A stretch of DNA of 64,000 nt from JAWVFM01 sp038237625 (GCA_038237625.1 JBBRYM010000003.1:62001-126000); one strand, 5' to 3'. Counted from the stretch's first letter, positions 7,876-16,873 are shown. Program-made: numbers and translations. Notes: a model not told the origin generated them from the letters alone.

Positions 7876-9108
7876 CTACTCGGCCCGAACCGGCGCCCTG
7901 CGGTTCGCAGCCGACGCGAAGCGCAGTAGCCGCGGATCGGCCAGGTGAAAGATCGATGCGCGCCGAGTCGCCACCTCCTCGATCGCGCGGCCCACCTCCG
8001 GGCTCGTGGCTCCCATGCGAAGGAGCAGGCGCTCGTTCGCCCGGAACCGCCGGCCCGTGGACTGATCGGCGATCTGCCAGTGATGGGGACCCAGGCGCCA
8101 GGCGAGGGCGCGGCGGTAGCGAGACAGGGCTGCGCCCAGGTCGCCCTCGCCAAGAACGCTTGCCGCCGTTTCCTCGATCAACCACTCCGCGCTCTGAAAC
8201 GCCCAGCCGCAGCCGACCCCTTGGGCAGGGTCAGTGGCCACCGCGGCGTCCCCGACGAATGCGATGCCGGGACGGGATGCGGGTCGCATCTTATTCGGCA
8301 CGTCGAGCTTGCCGATCAGCTTCGACACTCTCTCGCCGGAGCTCAGGTCCGGAGCGTCGGGCAGCTCCCGTGCGAAATCCATGTAGGCCCGCTCCGGGTC
8401 CGCGCGAAACTCAGGCAGCCGTGCCCGGCAAGGCCCGACCGCGACGACTGTGAGGTCGTCCTCGCAGGGAAGCGCACCTGCGCTCTCCGGGTCGAGGAAC
8501 CAGATTCTGGCCGCGTCCGTACGGGGTCTCAGTCCCCGCCAGTATGCGAAGTAGAAGAAGCGACCGTGGGGAAGGACGCGAGCAGGAACTCCGGCGAGGC
8601 GAGCGAGCCGGGTGTCACGGCCGTCGGCCGCCACGGTGAGGCGAGACGTGATGGTTTGTGGCTTTCCGCCTGGACTTGCGATCTCGACGCCGCCGACCCG
8701 ATCGCTGTCACGCCGGAGCCCCACCACCGCATGTCCGAGGATGAGCTCGACCCCCGGGGTAGAGATTGCCAGCTCCCGCAACATCGGATCCAGGCGCCGG
8801 CGCGAGAGCCCGTAGCCGAGAGGCGCATCCGCGGGGAAGCGAAGCCAGCCTCCGTGCGGGGTCCAGGCCGCGGGACGCACTCGCGCAGCGCCCGCGGCTT
8901 CCATCGGCCGTGCCAGGCCGAGTCGCTCAATGGCCGGGACCGCGCTCGGCTGAATTGTGTGCGTGCAGACCACCTTGTAGGCATCCGGATCAGCCCGCCG
9001 CTCGACAAGCGCCACGCGGGCTCCCCGAAGGGCGAACAGCCGTGCGACCGCGCATCCGGCAAGGCCGGCACCGGCGACGATGACGTCGAAGTCGTCCCGG
9101 GAGGCCAT
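7876..9108 (-). CDS. FAD-dependent oxidoreductase, geranylgeranyl-reductase-like
   Basis: About 410 residues of the p-hydroxybenzoate hydroxylase/geranylgeranyl reductase superfamily. The N-terminal FAD dinucleotide-binding site is FDVIVAGAGLAGCAVARLFALRGARVALVERR. The second FAD motif is FVGDAAVATDPAQGVGCGWAFQSAEWL, and TVAADGRDTRLARLAGV is the mid-chain DG motif. Members hydroxylate aromatics or reduce isoprenoid double bonds; which applies here cannot be read from sequence. ATG 9108 was preferred over an in-frame TTG at 9117. It sits between thiD and dprA with short gaps (28 and 33 bases), so no functional link to either is evident. Confidence 0.85.
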   Translation of the reverse strand: MASRDDFDVIVAGAGLAGCAVARLFALRGARVALVERRADPDAYKVVCTHTIQPSAVPAIERLGLARPMEAAGAARVRPAAWTPHGGWLRFPADAPLGYGLSRRRLDPMLRELAISTPGVELILGHAVVGLRRDSDRVGGVEIASPGGKPQTITSRLTVAADGRDTRLARLAGVPARVLPHGRFFYFAYWRGLRPRTDAARIWFLDPESAGALPCEDDLTVVAVGPCRARLPEFRADPERAYMDFARELPDAPDLSSGERVSKLIGKLDVPNKMRPASRPGIAFVGDAAVATDPAQGVGCGWAFQSAEWLIEETAASVLGEGDLGAALSRYRRALAWRLGPHHWQIADQSTGRRFRANERLLLRMGATSPEVGRAIEEVATRRASIFHLADPRLLRFASAANRRAPVRAE

Positions 9109-9141
9109 GGCGCTCAATCTAGTGCGATGTGCCTCGCCGCT

Positions 9142-10095
9142 CTACTCAGGCGAGCTGAGCGCAGTGCGAGCGAAGGCGCCGTCGACCGAGGCGCCCACGT
9201 AACCCATCAGCTCGAGTCGCGCGAAGGCAATTGCCGCTTCCCCTGCAGAGAGCCCGCACGCGTTCGCAAGGTCGTCGACGCCGGAGCTGCCCTGCTCGAT
9301 TGCCTCGAGAGCCGCGCGCATGCCTTCGTCGAGCGGCGGACCCTCGCGCCGAACGCTCGCCACCCCCACTCCGAGCAACTCGTCGAGCACGTCCTGTGCG
9401 TCGCGGATGAGCGCGGCCCCATCGCGGATCAGGCCGTTCGTGCCCGCGGAAGTGCGTGAGCTCACTGGGCCCGGGACCGCGCCGACCGACCGGTGGAGGT
9501 CCATGGCCTCCCGGGCCGTGATCAGTGAGCCTGAGGGCTCCGCCGCCTCGACCACGATCGTCATCTCGGCAAGGGCGGCCATGATCCGGTTGCGAGCCGG
9601 GAAGGCCCATTTCGTCGGCGAGGCTCCCGGGGGCTGCTCGGCGAGCGCCGCACCGCCGGCAGCGATGATGCGGCGGTGAAGACCACGCTTGGAAGGCGGG
9701 TATGGGACATCGGGCCCGCCGGCGAGGACCGCGACGGTGGTGCCGCCCGCTGCGAGCGCTCCCTCGTGCGCCGCCGAGTCGATCCCGAAGGCCATACCGC
9801 TAACCACGACCAAACCGGCGGCGGCGAGCAGGTGCCCCAGTTCACGCGCGGCCTCGAGCCCGTAGGCCGACGCTCGCCGGGAACCGACGATCGTCACCGT
9901 CTCCTGCCTGCGCAGACGGATGAGGACCTCTACCTCCCCACGCCCGTAGAGGACGGGCGGCATGCGGCCGTCGAGCTCGGTGAGCTGCTGCGGAAAGCGG
10001 TCATCGCAACGGCATAGGGCCCAAGCCTCGCCGCCGCAGAGCGGATCGTGGCCCGCTTCCTTTACGCATTCAGGGCAGGCCGTGGGAGCCGGCAT
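9142..10095 (-). CDS. dprA: DNA-processing protein DprA
   Basis: 317-residue DprA, the RecA loader that binds incoming single-stranded DNA in transformation. The Rossmann-like core is intact: VTIVGSRRASAYGLEAARELG, VVSGMAFGIDSAAHEGAL, TVAVLAGGPDVPYPPSKRGLHRRI, WAFPARNRIMAALAEMTIVVEA, SGSLITAREAMDLHRSVGAVPGPV, then a C-terminal winged-helix-like segment. The usual N-terminal SAM domain is missing. In its place is a short Cys-rich head (CPEC, a later C, and CRC within the first 30 residues) that could bind zinc. Start ATG overlaps the comM stop (TGATG), so the pair is coupled. Confidence 0.95.
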   Translation of the reverse strand: MPAPTACPECVKEAGHDPLCGGEAWALCRCDDRFPQQLTELDGRMPPVLYGRGEVEVLIRLRRQETVTIVGSRRASAYGLEAARELGHLLAAAGLVVVSGMAFGIDSAAHEGALAAGGTTVAVLAGGPDVPYPPSKRGLHRRIIAAGGAALAEQPPGASPTKWAFPARNRIMAALAEMTIVVEAAEPSGSLITAREAMDLHRSVGAVPGPVSSRTSAGTNGLIRDGAALIRDAQDVLDELLGVGVASVRREGPPLDEGMRAALEAIEQGSSGVDDLANACGLSAGEAAIAFARLELMGYVGASVDGAFARTALSSPE

Positions 10096-11597
10096 CAGGC
10101 CTCGCCCCGGCGCCGTAGCGCGAGCGCCTCGCTGACGTGTGCAGCCCGCACCGGATCACTGTCGTCCAGGTCGGCGATGGTCCGGGCGAGCCGCAGCGTC
10201 CGGTCCCAACCGCGGCCGCTGAGACGAAGCGCCGAGTACCCGGCGGCAAGGACGTCCGCTGCCTCGGCGTCGAGCTGTGCGGTCTCGCGAACCTGGCTCG
10301 CGCTCATCTCGGCATTGGTGCGCCGGCCGCCGAGACGAGCGTGTTGGCGCTCGCGCGCCGCCACTACACGCTCGCGAATCGCCGCTGACCCCTCCCCCGA
10401 TTCGGCGGCAATCTCCGTGCCCTCCGGGGTGCCCACCCGGATTGAGATGTCGATGCGATCCGCCAGCGCCCCACTCAACCGGGCCTGGTAGCGACGCACC
10501 TGCGCGTCGCTGCAGTGACAGTCAAGCGACTCGGGCCCGAGCCCACACGGGCATGGATTGGCCGCGGCCACCAGCATGAACCGGCACGGAAGGTCCAGAG
10601 CATGGCCTGCGCGGACGATCGAGACCCGCCCCGACTCGAGCGGCTCGCGCAGCGCCTCGAGTGCGTCACGCGGGAACTCGGCGAGCTCGTCGCAAAAGAG
10701 GACTCCGCGGTGCGCGAGCGTGATCTGCCCGGCGCGCGGCGGAGTCCCCCCACCGACGAGCCCGGCGGAGGAGATCGTGTGGTGAGGAGCTCGGAACGGC
10801 CGGCGAACCGGCGGCCCGTCGGCGGTGGCGAGGCCCCCGCAGGCACTCGCGATCCGCAGCACCTCCACGGCCTCCTCCTCGCCGAGCGGCGGCAGGATTG
10901 AAGGAAGCCGGCGCGCCGCCATGGACTTGCCCGCGCCGGGAGGACCGACGATCAGCAGGTTGTGGGAACCCGCTGCGGCGATTTCCATGGCGCGGCGGAG
11001 TCCCGGCTGACCGCGAAGGTCCGCCACATCCGGAGCGTCGGGATCCGCCGGCGGGGAGAGGTCCATGGGCGGCGGTGATGGTGGCTCGAGCTCGCCGCCG
11101 AGCAGCTCGAGCTCGCGGAGGTTGCGCAGGGGGATGACCCGCGAGCCTCTTGCCAGCGCGGCTTCCGGGCCGTTTACGGCCGGGACACCGAGCGTCCGGA
11201 AGCCCTGGGCGCTGGCCGCCTCTGCCATCGCGAGGGTGCCCGGGACCGAACGGATCGAGCCGTCGAGCGCCAGCTCACCCGCGAAGGCGGCATTTTCGAG
11301 CGACGCCTCGGGGATCTGGCCGGAGGAACCGAGGAGGGCGGCCGCGATCGCGAGATCCAGGCCCGGACCGCCCTTGCGGAGGTCCGCCGGAGCGAGGCTC
11401 GCTGTGATCCGGGTCTGCGGGAAGTCGAACCCGGAGTTGGTGAGTGCAGCACGCACGCGCTCGCGCGACTCGCGCACCGAGGCGTCGGGCAGCCCCACCA
11501 GAGCGAACGACGGCAGCCCGCGCTGGACGTCGACCTCGACCCGCACCGGCCGCGCCTCGACGCCGAGCAGAGTGAACGTGTGGGCGGTGGCGAGCAC
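10095..11597 (-). CDS. comM: YifB/ComM-family Mg-chelatase-like AAA+ ATPase
   Basis: ComM-type helicase that promotes branch migration of incoming DNA during natural transformation. Visible are the N-terminal S5-like/ChlI domain (GVEARPVRVEVDVQRGLPSF, VGLPDASVRESRERVRAAL), Walker A (LLIVGPPGAGKSMAARRLP), the sensor region VLFCDELAEF and AANPCPCG, which is typical of the family, and the C-terminal Mg-chelatase lid (SGRGWDRTLRLARTIADL). GTG 11597 was chosen because MLATAHTFTLLGVEA is the normal N-terminus; a TTG at 11648 adds 17 atypical residues. Overlaps dprA by the TGATG junction. Together with dprA it suggests DNA-uptake capacity, though no pilus genes lie here. Confidence 0.93.
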   Translation of the reverse strand: MLATAHTFTLLGVEARPVRVEVDVQRGLPSFALVGLPDASVRESRERVRAALTNSGFDFPQTRITASLAPADLRKGGPGLDLAIAAALLGSSGQIPEASLENAAFAGELALDGSIRSVPGTLAMAEAASAQGFRTLGVPAVNGPEAALARGSRVIPLRNLRELELLGGELEPPSPPPMDLSPPADPDAPDVADLRGQPGLRRAMEIAAAGSHNLLIVGPPGAGKSMAARRLPSILPPLGEEEAVEVLRIASACGGLATADGPPVRRPFRAPHHTISSAGLVGGGTPPRAGQITLAHRGVLFCDELAEFPRDALEALREPLESGRVSIVRAGHALDLPCRFMLVAAANPCPCGLGPESLDCHCSDAQVRRYQARLSGALADRIDISIRVGTPEGTEIAAESGEGSAAIRERVVAARERQHARLGGRRTNAEMSASQVRETAQLDAEAADVLAAGYSALRLSGRGWDRTLRLARTIADLDDSDPVRAAHVSEALALRRRGEA

Positions 11598-11771
11598 GTG
11601 GCGAGGCTCGTTGCTCGGGACGCGCGGGTTGCGCGCCCGATGTGACAACTGAGCACCGGAGGAGCGCGGAGAGCACTGCGGGACCCGGCAGGGCAGTTCT
11701 GGGTCCGGCCCGCGTCCCTCTCGGTGCTATTCGCGCGCATCTGGCCTGGCGCTCCCGCCTAGGTTCGGTGC

Positions 11772-12158
11772 GTGACCGTTGCGCGGCACAGAACCGGCAA
11801 GCGTGGTGAGGACCTGGTGGCCACTGCGTTATCGCTGCGTGGCGCGCGGATCCTGGCGCGCAATGCTCGCGCGAGCGGGGTGCGGGGTGAGATCGATTTG
11901 GTGGCCCTCGACTCCGGCGACCTCGTCTTCGTCGAGGTCAAGACGCGGCACGTGGGAAACCTGCTCGGGCCGGAGCGGCCGGTGTTGGCTGTTGGGGCTC
12001 AGAAGCAGAGGAAGTTGCGGGCGCTGGCGCTCGCGTGGCTGGCGGCCAACCGCGAGAGCGTGCCGCCACATCGCAGCCTTCGCTTCGACGTGGTGGGAAT
12101 CGTTCTGGGCGATGAGGGCAGCGTTGTCGAATGGGAGTGGCTCGAAGGAGCCTTTTGA
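11772..12158 (+). CDS. yraN: YraN family protein (UPF0102)
   Basis: 128 residues with the YraN nuclease-like fold: GKRGEDLVATALSLRGARILARN, then GVRGEIDLVALD and LVFVEVKTR, the (E)...D-ExK arrangement of restriction-endonuclease-like proteins, followed by VGAQKQRKLRALALAWLA. Biochemical role is unsettled in most bacteria. It normally neighbours rnhB and comM/dprA, as here, but is on the opposite strand to both, which is unusual for this cluster. GTG start at 11772. The 174-bp stretch upstream to the comM GTG is a divergent promoter region containing an imperfectly spaced GGACCC...GGGTCC repeat (11681-11706). Confidence 0.92.
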   Translation: MTVARHRTGKRGEDLVATALSLRGARILARNARASGVRGEIDLVALDSGDLVFVEVKTRHVGNLLGPERPVLAVGAQKQRKLRALALAWLAANRESVPPHRSLRFDVVGIVLGDEGSVVEWEWLEGAF

Positions 12159-12192
12159 CAGGGCTGTCCTGCCCTGGCCACCGTATGGGTGG
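12159..12192. terminator. tandem hairpins between convergent yraN and rnhB
   Basis: Two small perfect hairpins abut the yraN stop. CAGGGC/GCCCTG (12159-12164 with 12171-12176, loop TGTCCT) is followed at once by CCACC/GGTGG (12178-12182 with 12188-12192, loop GTATG). The position between two convergent stops suggests a bidirectional terminator, although no T-tract follows on either strand. Confidence 0.5.
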
Positions 12193-12216
12193 TGAATCCA
12201 GGACGGTAGGGCTGCT

Positions 12217-12999
12217 CTAGCCCAGGCGCAGCTGCGAGTACGCGATCGACTGAAATGACCGGCGGTGCAGCAGGCTGGGCCCGTTGGCGATGACGGCGTC
12301 GCGGTGTTCCGGAGTCGAATAGCCGGCGTTCAGGGCGAAGCCGAAGCCTGGATAGGTGCCATCGGCGCGTTCCATGAGGCGGTCGCGTGTGACCTTTGCG
12401 ATGACGGACGCTGCAGCGATCGCGGCGCTGGTCGCGTCGCCGTCGATGACGGCGCGATGCTCGACCGCGCATTGGCGGATCGGAAAGCCGTCGGAGAGGC
12501 AGACGGCGCCGGGAATTGCGACCCGCTCGAGGCAACGCCCGAGGGCCGCGAGGTTGGTGACGTGAAGCCCGCGGCTGTCGATACCGCGAACGCAGCGCGA
12601 GATCACCGCGACTCGGGTGGCGGCGCGGATGACCCTCGGGTAAAGCTCCTCGCGCTCGGAGGGCGTGCGCTTCTTGGAATCGTCGAGGTCGGAGAGAGCC
12701 CGGCGATCGCGCATGCCCAGCGAGCCGTAGTCGATCAGGACGGCCGCGGCGACGAGCGGCCCTGCCAGCGAGCCTCGCCCGGCCTCGTCGGCTCCCGCGA
12801 CGAAACGGGCGCCGAGGCCGCGGTCGAACTTGAAGAGCTTGGCGGCTTGGCGCTGGCGGCGCCGGCGAGCTGCCTGCGAGCGCTTCTTGGGTTTAGAGGA
12901 ATCCGATTCGGTCGGGGGGCCAATAGGTGAAGAAGGCCTCGCCGATGATCCAGTCTCGGGGGACGGGGCCCCAGAAGCGGCTGTCGTCGCTTGCTCCAC
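12217..12999 (-). CDS. rnhB: ribonuclease HII
   Basis: RNase HII, cleaving RNA at ribonucleotides in RNA/DNA hybrids. Catalytic residues are visible: ARFVAGADEAGRGSLAGPLVAAAV (the DE pair), CLSDGFPI, and DGDATSAAIAAASVIAKVTRD with the later acidic residues; C-terminal GYSTPEHRDA matches. The conserved domain starts about 64 residues in. Before it lies a Ser/Pro-rich tract and a basic segment (KPKKRSQAARRRRQRQAAK). The only standard in-frame start is GTG 12999, which overlaps the lepB coding end by 107 bases in another frame; no ATG, GTG or TTG follows before the domain. The N-terminal extension or a rare start codon therefore needs explaining. Confidence 0.92.
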   Translation of the reverse strand: MEQATTAASGAPSPETGSSARPSSPIGPPTESDSSKPKKRSQAARRRRQRQAAKLFKFDRGLGARFVAGADEAGRGSLAGPLVAAAVLIDYGSLGMRDRRALSDLDDSKKRTPSEREELYPRVIRAATRVAVISRCVRGIDSRGLHVTNLAALGRCLERVAIPGAVCLSDGFPIRQCAVEHRAVIDGDATSAAIAAASVIAKVTRDRLMERADGTYPGFGFALNAGYSTPEHRDAVIANGPSLLHRRSFQSIAYSQLRLG

Positions 13000-13504
13000 G
13001 GTTGTCGCCCATCATGAAGTAGTGATCGGGCGGGATGGTGATCGCTTTCGGCAGATTGCAGGAGTTTCCGTCGTTACAGGGCCGCACGAAGTCCTCGCTG
13101 GCCACCACACCGTTCACGACCGGGTGCCCATGGCTGACCGAGAGCTTGTCGCCCGGCCCGGCGACGATCCGCTTGATGAAGTTCTGCGAGGACTCAGCTG
13201 ACGTTGGGGCGGGACAGGCCTCGCGCGCTGAATGGGTCGCTCCGCACTCGTGGCCGGCGCTGGGATCGGCGCCGGCAGGCGGATGAAAGACGACTATGTC
13301 GCCGATGTGCGGATCGTGCAGGTGGTAGATGAACCGGTTGACGAGGACTCGCTGCCCGATGTCGAGCGTCGGCTCCATCGACCCCGAGGGGATCTGGTAG
13401 GGCTTGATGACGAACGCTTGGATCAGGAGCGCGAGCCCGATTGCAAGCGCGACGATGACGACCAGCTCGACGATCGAGCCGCGGGTCGTCTGAGGCTTCG
13501 GCAT
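12893..13504 (-). CDS. lepB: signal peptidase I
   Basis: 203-residue type I leader peptidase. A single N-terminal membrane segment (VELVVIVALAIGLALLIQAFV) is followed by the catalytic Ser box YQIPSGSMEPTL, the box C region GDIVVFHPP, the catalytic Lys in NFIKRIVAGPGD, and box E (MMGDNRGASDDSRFWGPVP). Box D is preceded by an insert rich in Ser/Ala with three Cys. It cleaves Sec and Tat signal peptides on the outer face of the membrane. Start ATG overlaps the rplS stop (TGATG). The placement with rplS and rnhB is the standard translation/export neighbourhood. Confidence 0.96.
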   Translation of the reverse strand: MPKPQTTRGSIVELVVIVALAIGLALLIQAFVIKPYQIPSGSMEPTLDIGQRVLVNRFIYHLHDPHIGDIVVFHPPAGADPSAGHECGATHSAREACPAPTSAESSQNFIKRIVAGPGDKLSVSHGHPVVNGVVASEDFVRPCNDGNSCNLPKAITIPPDHYFMMGDNRGASDDSRFWGPVPRDWIIGEAFFTYWPPDRIGFL

Positions 13505-14076
13505 CAGGCGTCGGCCTCGGCGGCCTCGGCGGCGGCCGGCTCCTCCCCTTCGTCAGTCCCGCCTTCGGCCTCGGCGTCTTGGGCCGCCTCGGAAGCTGCG
13601 TCCGTCGGTGCCTCATCTACGGACTCCGAACTCGAAACTACGGACCCTTCGACCTCGGCGTCCTCCTGGGCAACCCCCTTGGAGTCCACCGGGCCCGCCT
13701 CTGGCTCGGCGATCACGACGTCGTCCTCAATGCCCCAGCGGCGTTCGGCGACGCGGGCGCGCTTGCCGACACGCCCGCGCAGGTAGTACAGCTTGGCGCG
13801 GCGCACGGCACCTCGGGCAACCACCTCGAGTCGCTCGATCTTGGGCGAATGCAGGGGGAACGTCCGCTCGACGCCGACGCCGAACGATTGCTTGCGCACG
13901 ATGAATGTCTCGCGGGCGCCGGCACCCGAACGCGAGATCACGATTCCCTCGAAGACCTGGGTGCGGCGCCGGGTGCCCTCGACGACCTGGAAATGCACGC
14001 GCACGCGGTCGCCGGCAGCGAACTGCGGCACCCGTCGCAGGGCGCGGCGCTCGATGCTCTCGATGATCGTGCTCAT
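13504..14076 (-). CDS. rplS: 50S ribosomal protein L19 with acidic C-terminal extension
   Basis: L19 at the 30S-50S interface. The core (residues 1-113) is typical: RVPQFAAGDRVRVHFQVVEG, VFEGIVISRSGAGARETFIVRK, GVGVERTFPLHSPKIE and AVRRAKLYYLRGRVGKRARVAERR. The protein then continues for about 75 more residues, almost entirely Ala, Glu, Asp, Gly and Ser, strongly acidic, whereas L19 normally ends near residue 115. ATG 14076 gives the standard N-terminus; longer reading to 14265 crosses trmD. A strong hairpin followed by TTTT precedes the gene (14095-14123), so expression may be separately tuned from trmD. Confidence 0.96.
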   Translation of the reverse strand: MSTIIESIERRALRRVPQFAAGDRVRVHFQVVEGTRRRTQVFEGIVISRSGAGARETFIVRKQSFGVGVERTFPLHSPKIERLEVVARGAVRRAKLYYLRGRVGKRARVAERRWGIEDDVVIAEPEAGPVDSKGVAQEDAEVEGSVVSSSESVDEAPTDAASEAAQDAEAEGGTDEGEEPAAAEAAEADA

Positions 14077-14094
14077 AAGTGTCGGTGGCGGTCG

Positions 14095-14123
14095 AAAAGC
14101 GCCCGCCTCGACCGAGACGGGCG
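14095..14123 (-). terminator. hairpin plus T4 between trmD and rplS (possible L19 attenuator)
   Basis: Read on the minus strand, a stem of about 10 bp (arms CGCCCGTCTCG and CGAGGCGGGCG, one G-T pair, tiny loop) spans 14123-14100 and is followed by CTTTTC at 14099-14094. This is the one classic stem-plus-T-run in the ribosomal block. It ends about 20 bases before the rplS ATG, so it could attenuate rplS or act as an L19-binding leader. Confidence 0.5.
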
Positions 14124-14168
14124 AAGTTCGCGGGGGCGACCGCGGCGGCGAATGGTACTGAAACGCGC

Positions 14169-14834
14169 TTAGGAGCCGGACAACCCGCGCTCGCGGCTGC
14201 GCTCCAGCCGCCACTCGCGGATTCGCGCGTGATCCCCCGACTTCAGCACATCGGGGACATCCCACCCGCGGTACGACGCCGGCCGCGTGTAGTGGGGGTA
14301 CTCCGGGCCTCCCTCGAGCGCATCCGAGAACGACTCCTCGACTGCGCTGTCGGAGTGGCCGAGAGCCCCCGGGAGCTTGCGGAGCACCGCGTCGGCGACG
14401 AGCATCGACGGCAGCTCACCCCCGGCAAGGACGTAGGGACCGATCGAAACGGCATCGGTCGCAAGATTCTCGCGAACCCGCTCGTCGATCCCCTCGTAGC
14501 GACCGGACAGCAGCGCGACGTGCGATTCGCCGGCGAGCTCGGCCGCCATGGCGTCGTCGAACTGCCGCCCGGCCGGAGTCAGGACGATCACGCGAGCCGG
14601 GCGCTCGCCGGCGTACGCCGCCTCCAGGGCGGCGTCGACGACGTCTACCCGCAGGACCATGCCGGCGCCACCTCCGTATGGCGTGTCGTCGACCTGGCCC
14701 GCATTCAGCGGGGTCGTGGCGCGGTAGTCGAAGAATTCAAGCTCGTGGCCCGCGGCGAGAGCATTGGTCACATGGCGCTGCCGGCGAAACCATTCGAAGG
14801 CCGCCGGGAACAGCGTGAAGAAGTCAATCCTCAA
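14169..14834 (-). CDS. trmD: tRNA (guanine-N1)-methyltransferase
   Basis: 221-residue TrmD, a SPOUT-fold enzyme that makes m1G37 in tRNAs. Diagnostic stretches: RIDFFTLFP, DDTPYGGGAGMVLR, LLSGRYEGIDERV, VSIGPYVLAGGELP (the knot loop for SAM), and the C-terminal EYPHYTRPASYRGWDVPDVLKSGDHARIREWR. The start is TTG (TTG-AGG-ATT) overlapping the end of the KH gene by 11 bases, which gives the canonical N-terminus. rimM, normally just upstream, is absent. The KH gene, trmD and rplS form one transcription unit. Confidence 0.96.
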   Translation of the reverse strand: MRIDFFTLFPAAFEWFRRQRHVTNALAAGHELEFFDYRATTPLNAGQVDDTPYGGGAGMVLRVDVVDAALEAAYAGERPARVIVLTPAGRQFDDAMAAELAGESHVALLSGRYEGIDERVRENLATDAVSIGPYVLAGGELPSMLVADAVLRKLPGALGHSDSAVEESFSDALEGGPEYPHYTRPASYRGWDVPDVLKSGDHARIREWRLERSRERGLSGS

Positions 14835-15120
14835 CGAACTCGACGAGCACCCGCCGGCCCGGGTCGTCGTCGCCGCCCGCTCGCGCCGCGGCCTTGGTGA
14901 CGGTGCGAATCGCGCCTGCGACCTTGCCGCCGCGGCCGATCAGCCGGCCGAGGTCGCCGCCCTCCACCCTGACCTCGAAAACCAGCTCGCCGGCATCGTT
15001 GATCTCCTCGACCTCGACGCTCTCGGGCTCGTCCACGAGGCACCGGCAGAGAAGCTCAACAAGGCCGCGCAAATCGCCCTCGTCGGCGTTCTCGCGGTCG
15101 GTGTCGCCAGCGTCGCTCAC
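14824..15120 (-). CDS. khpA: KhpA-like KH-domain RNA-binding protein
   Basis: 98 residues; one KH domain with the GxxG loop as LIGRGGKVAGAIRTVTKAA. An acidic 17-residue head (SDAGDTDRENADEGD) precedes LRGLVELLCRCLVDEPESVEVEEI. KhpA-type proteins bind RNA, often together with KhpB, and affect cell size and sRNA-mediated regulation in Gram-positives. GTG start at 15120; 18 bases after rpsP, 11-base overlap with trmD. Its position between rpsP and trmD is typical. The final residues LVEFVED are encoded by the sequence that also holds the trmD start. Confidence 0.92.
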   Translation of the reverse strand: MSDAGDTDRENADEGDLRGLVELLCRCLVDEPESVEVEEINDAGELVFEVRVEGGDLGRLIGRGGKVAGAIRTVTKAAARAGGDDDPGRRVLVEFVED

Positions 15121-15138
15121 CAGACCTCCGAAAGCCGG

Positions 15139-15390
15139 CTAGAGGCTCGTGGCCTCGATGCCCTTGGTGCGCAGGAGCGTGGCAACGGTCCGCGAGGGTT
15201 GGGCGCCGTGCTCGAGCCAGTGGCGCGCGCGCTCGACGTCGATCTCGATGACCGAGGGATCCGTGCGCGGGTTGTAGTGGCCGATCGTCTCGATCGTGCG
15301 GCCGTCGCGCGGCGAGCGACGGTCGGCGACCACGATGCGCCAGTTCGGGTTCCTTCGCGAACCCACCCTTCTGAGCCTGATGCGAACCAT
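15139..15390 (-). CDS. rpsP: 30S ribosomal protein S16
   Basis: 83-residue S16 (MVRIRLRRVGSRRNPNWRIVVADRRSPRDGR..., GHYNPRTDPSVIEIDVERARHWLEHGAQPS), complete and of usual length. It assembles early in the 30S body. First gene of the rpsP-khpA-trmD-rplS series, about 60 bases after the ffh stop. ATG start with the standard N-terminus, no insertions. Confidence 0.97.
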   Translation of the reverse strand: MVRIRLRRVGSRRNPNWRIVVADRRSPRDGRTIETIGHYNPRTDPSVIEIDVERARHWLEHGAQPSRTVATLLRTKGIEATSL

Positions 15391-15452
15391 TAGCGGCCGC
15401 CGAGGTTAGCGAGGTATTCGCATGAGGGACTTTTGTCCCGAAGGCAGCGCGG

Positions 15453-16787
<1,335 letters not shown>

Positions 16788-16800
16788 TTTGTTGGGGTGA

Positions 16801-16845
16801 GGAGCTTTAGCTCCGAAAGGAGCGTGTAAGGACGCCAAGGCGTCC
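16801..16845 (-). promoter_or_regulatory. alternative-hairpin leader before ffh
   Basis: Between the VOC stop and the ffh TTG, the minus strand carries GGACGCC/GGCGTCC (16830-16845, 2-base gap). It is followed by three short complementary segments GCTCC (16823-16819), GGAGC (16814-16810) and GCTCC (within 16805-16801). The middle segment can pair with either flank, so two mutually exclusive hairpins are possible just upstream of the start codon. No T-run is present. A role in controlling ffh translation is inference. Confidence 0.35.
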
Positions 16846-16873
16846 GCAGGAGATACGAGGGTACCCGTGGCCG

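Noticed and set aside
11681..11706. GGACCC...GGGTCC repeat between comM and yraN
   Set aside because: Only six-base arms with a 14-base spacer in a GC-rich gap; too weak to call an operator or terminator.
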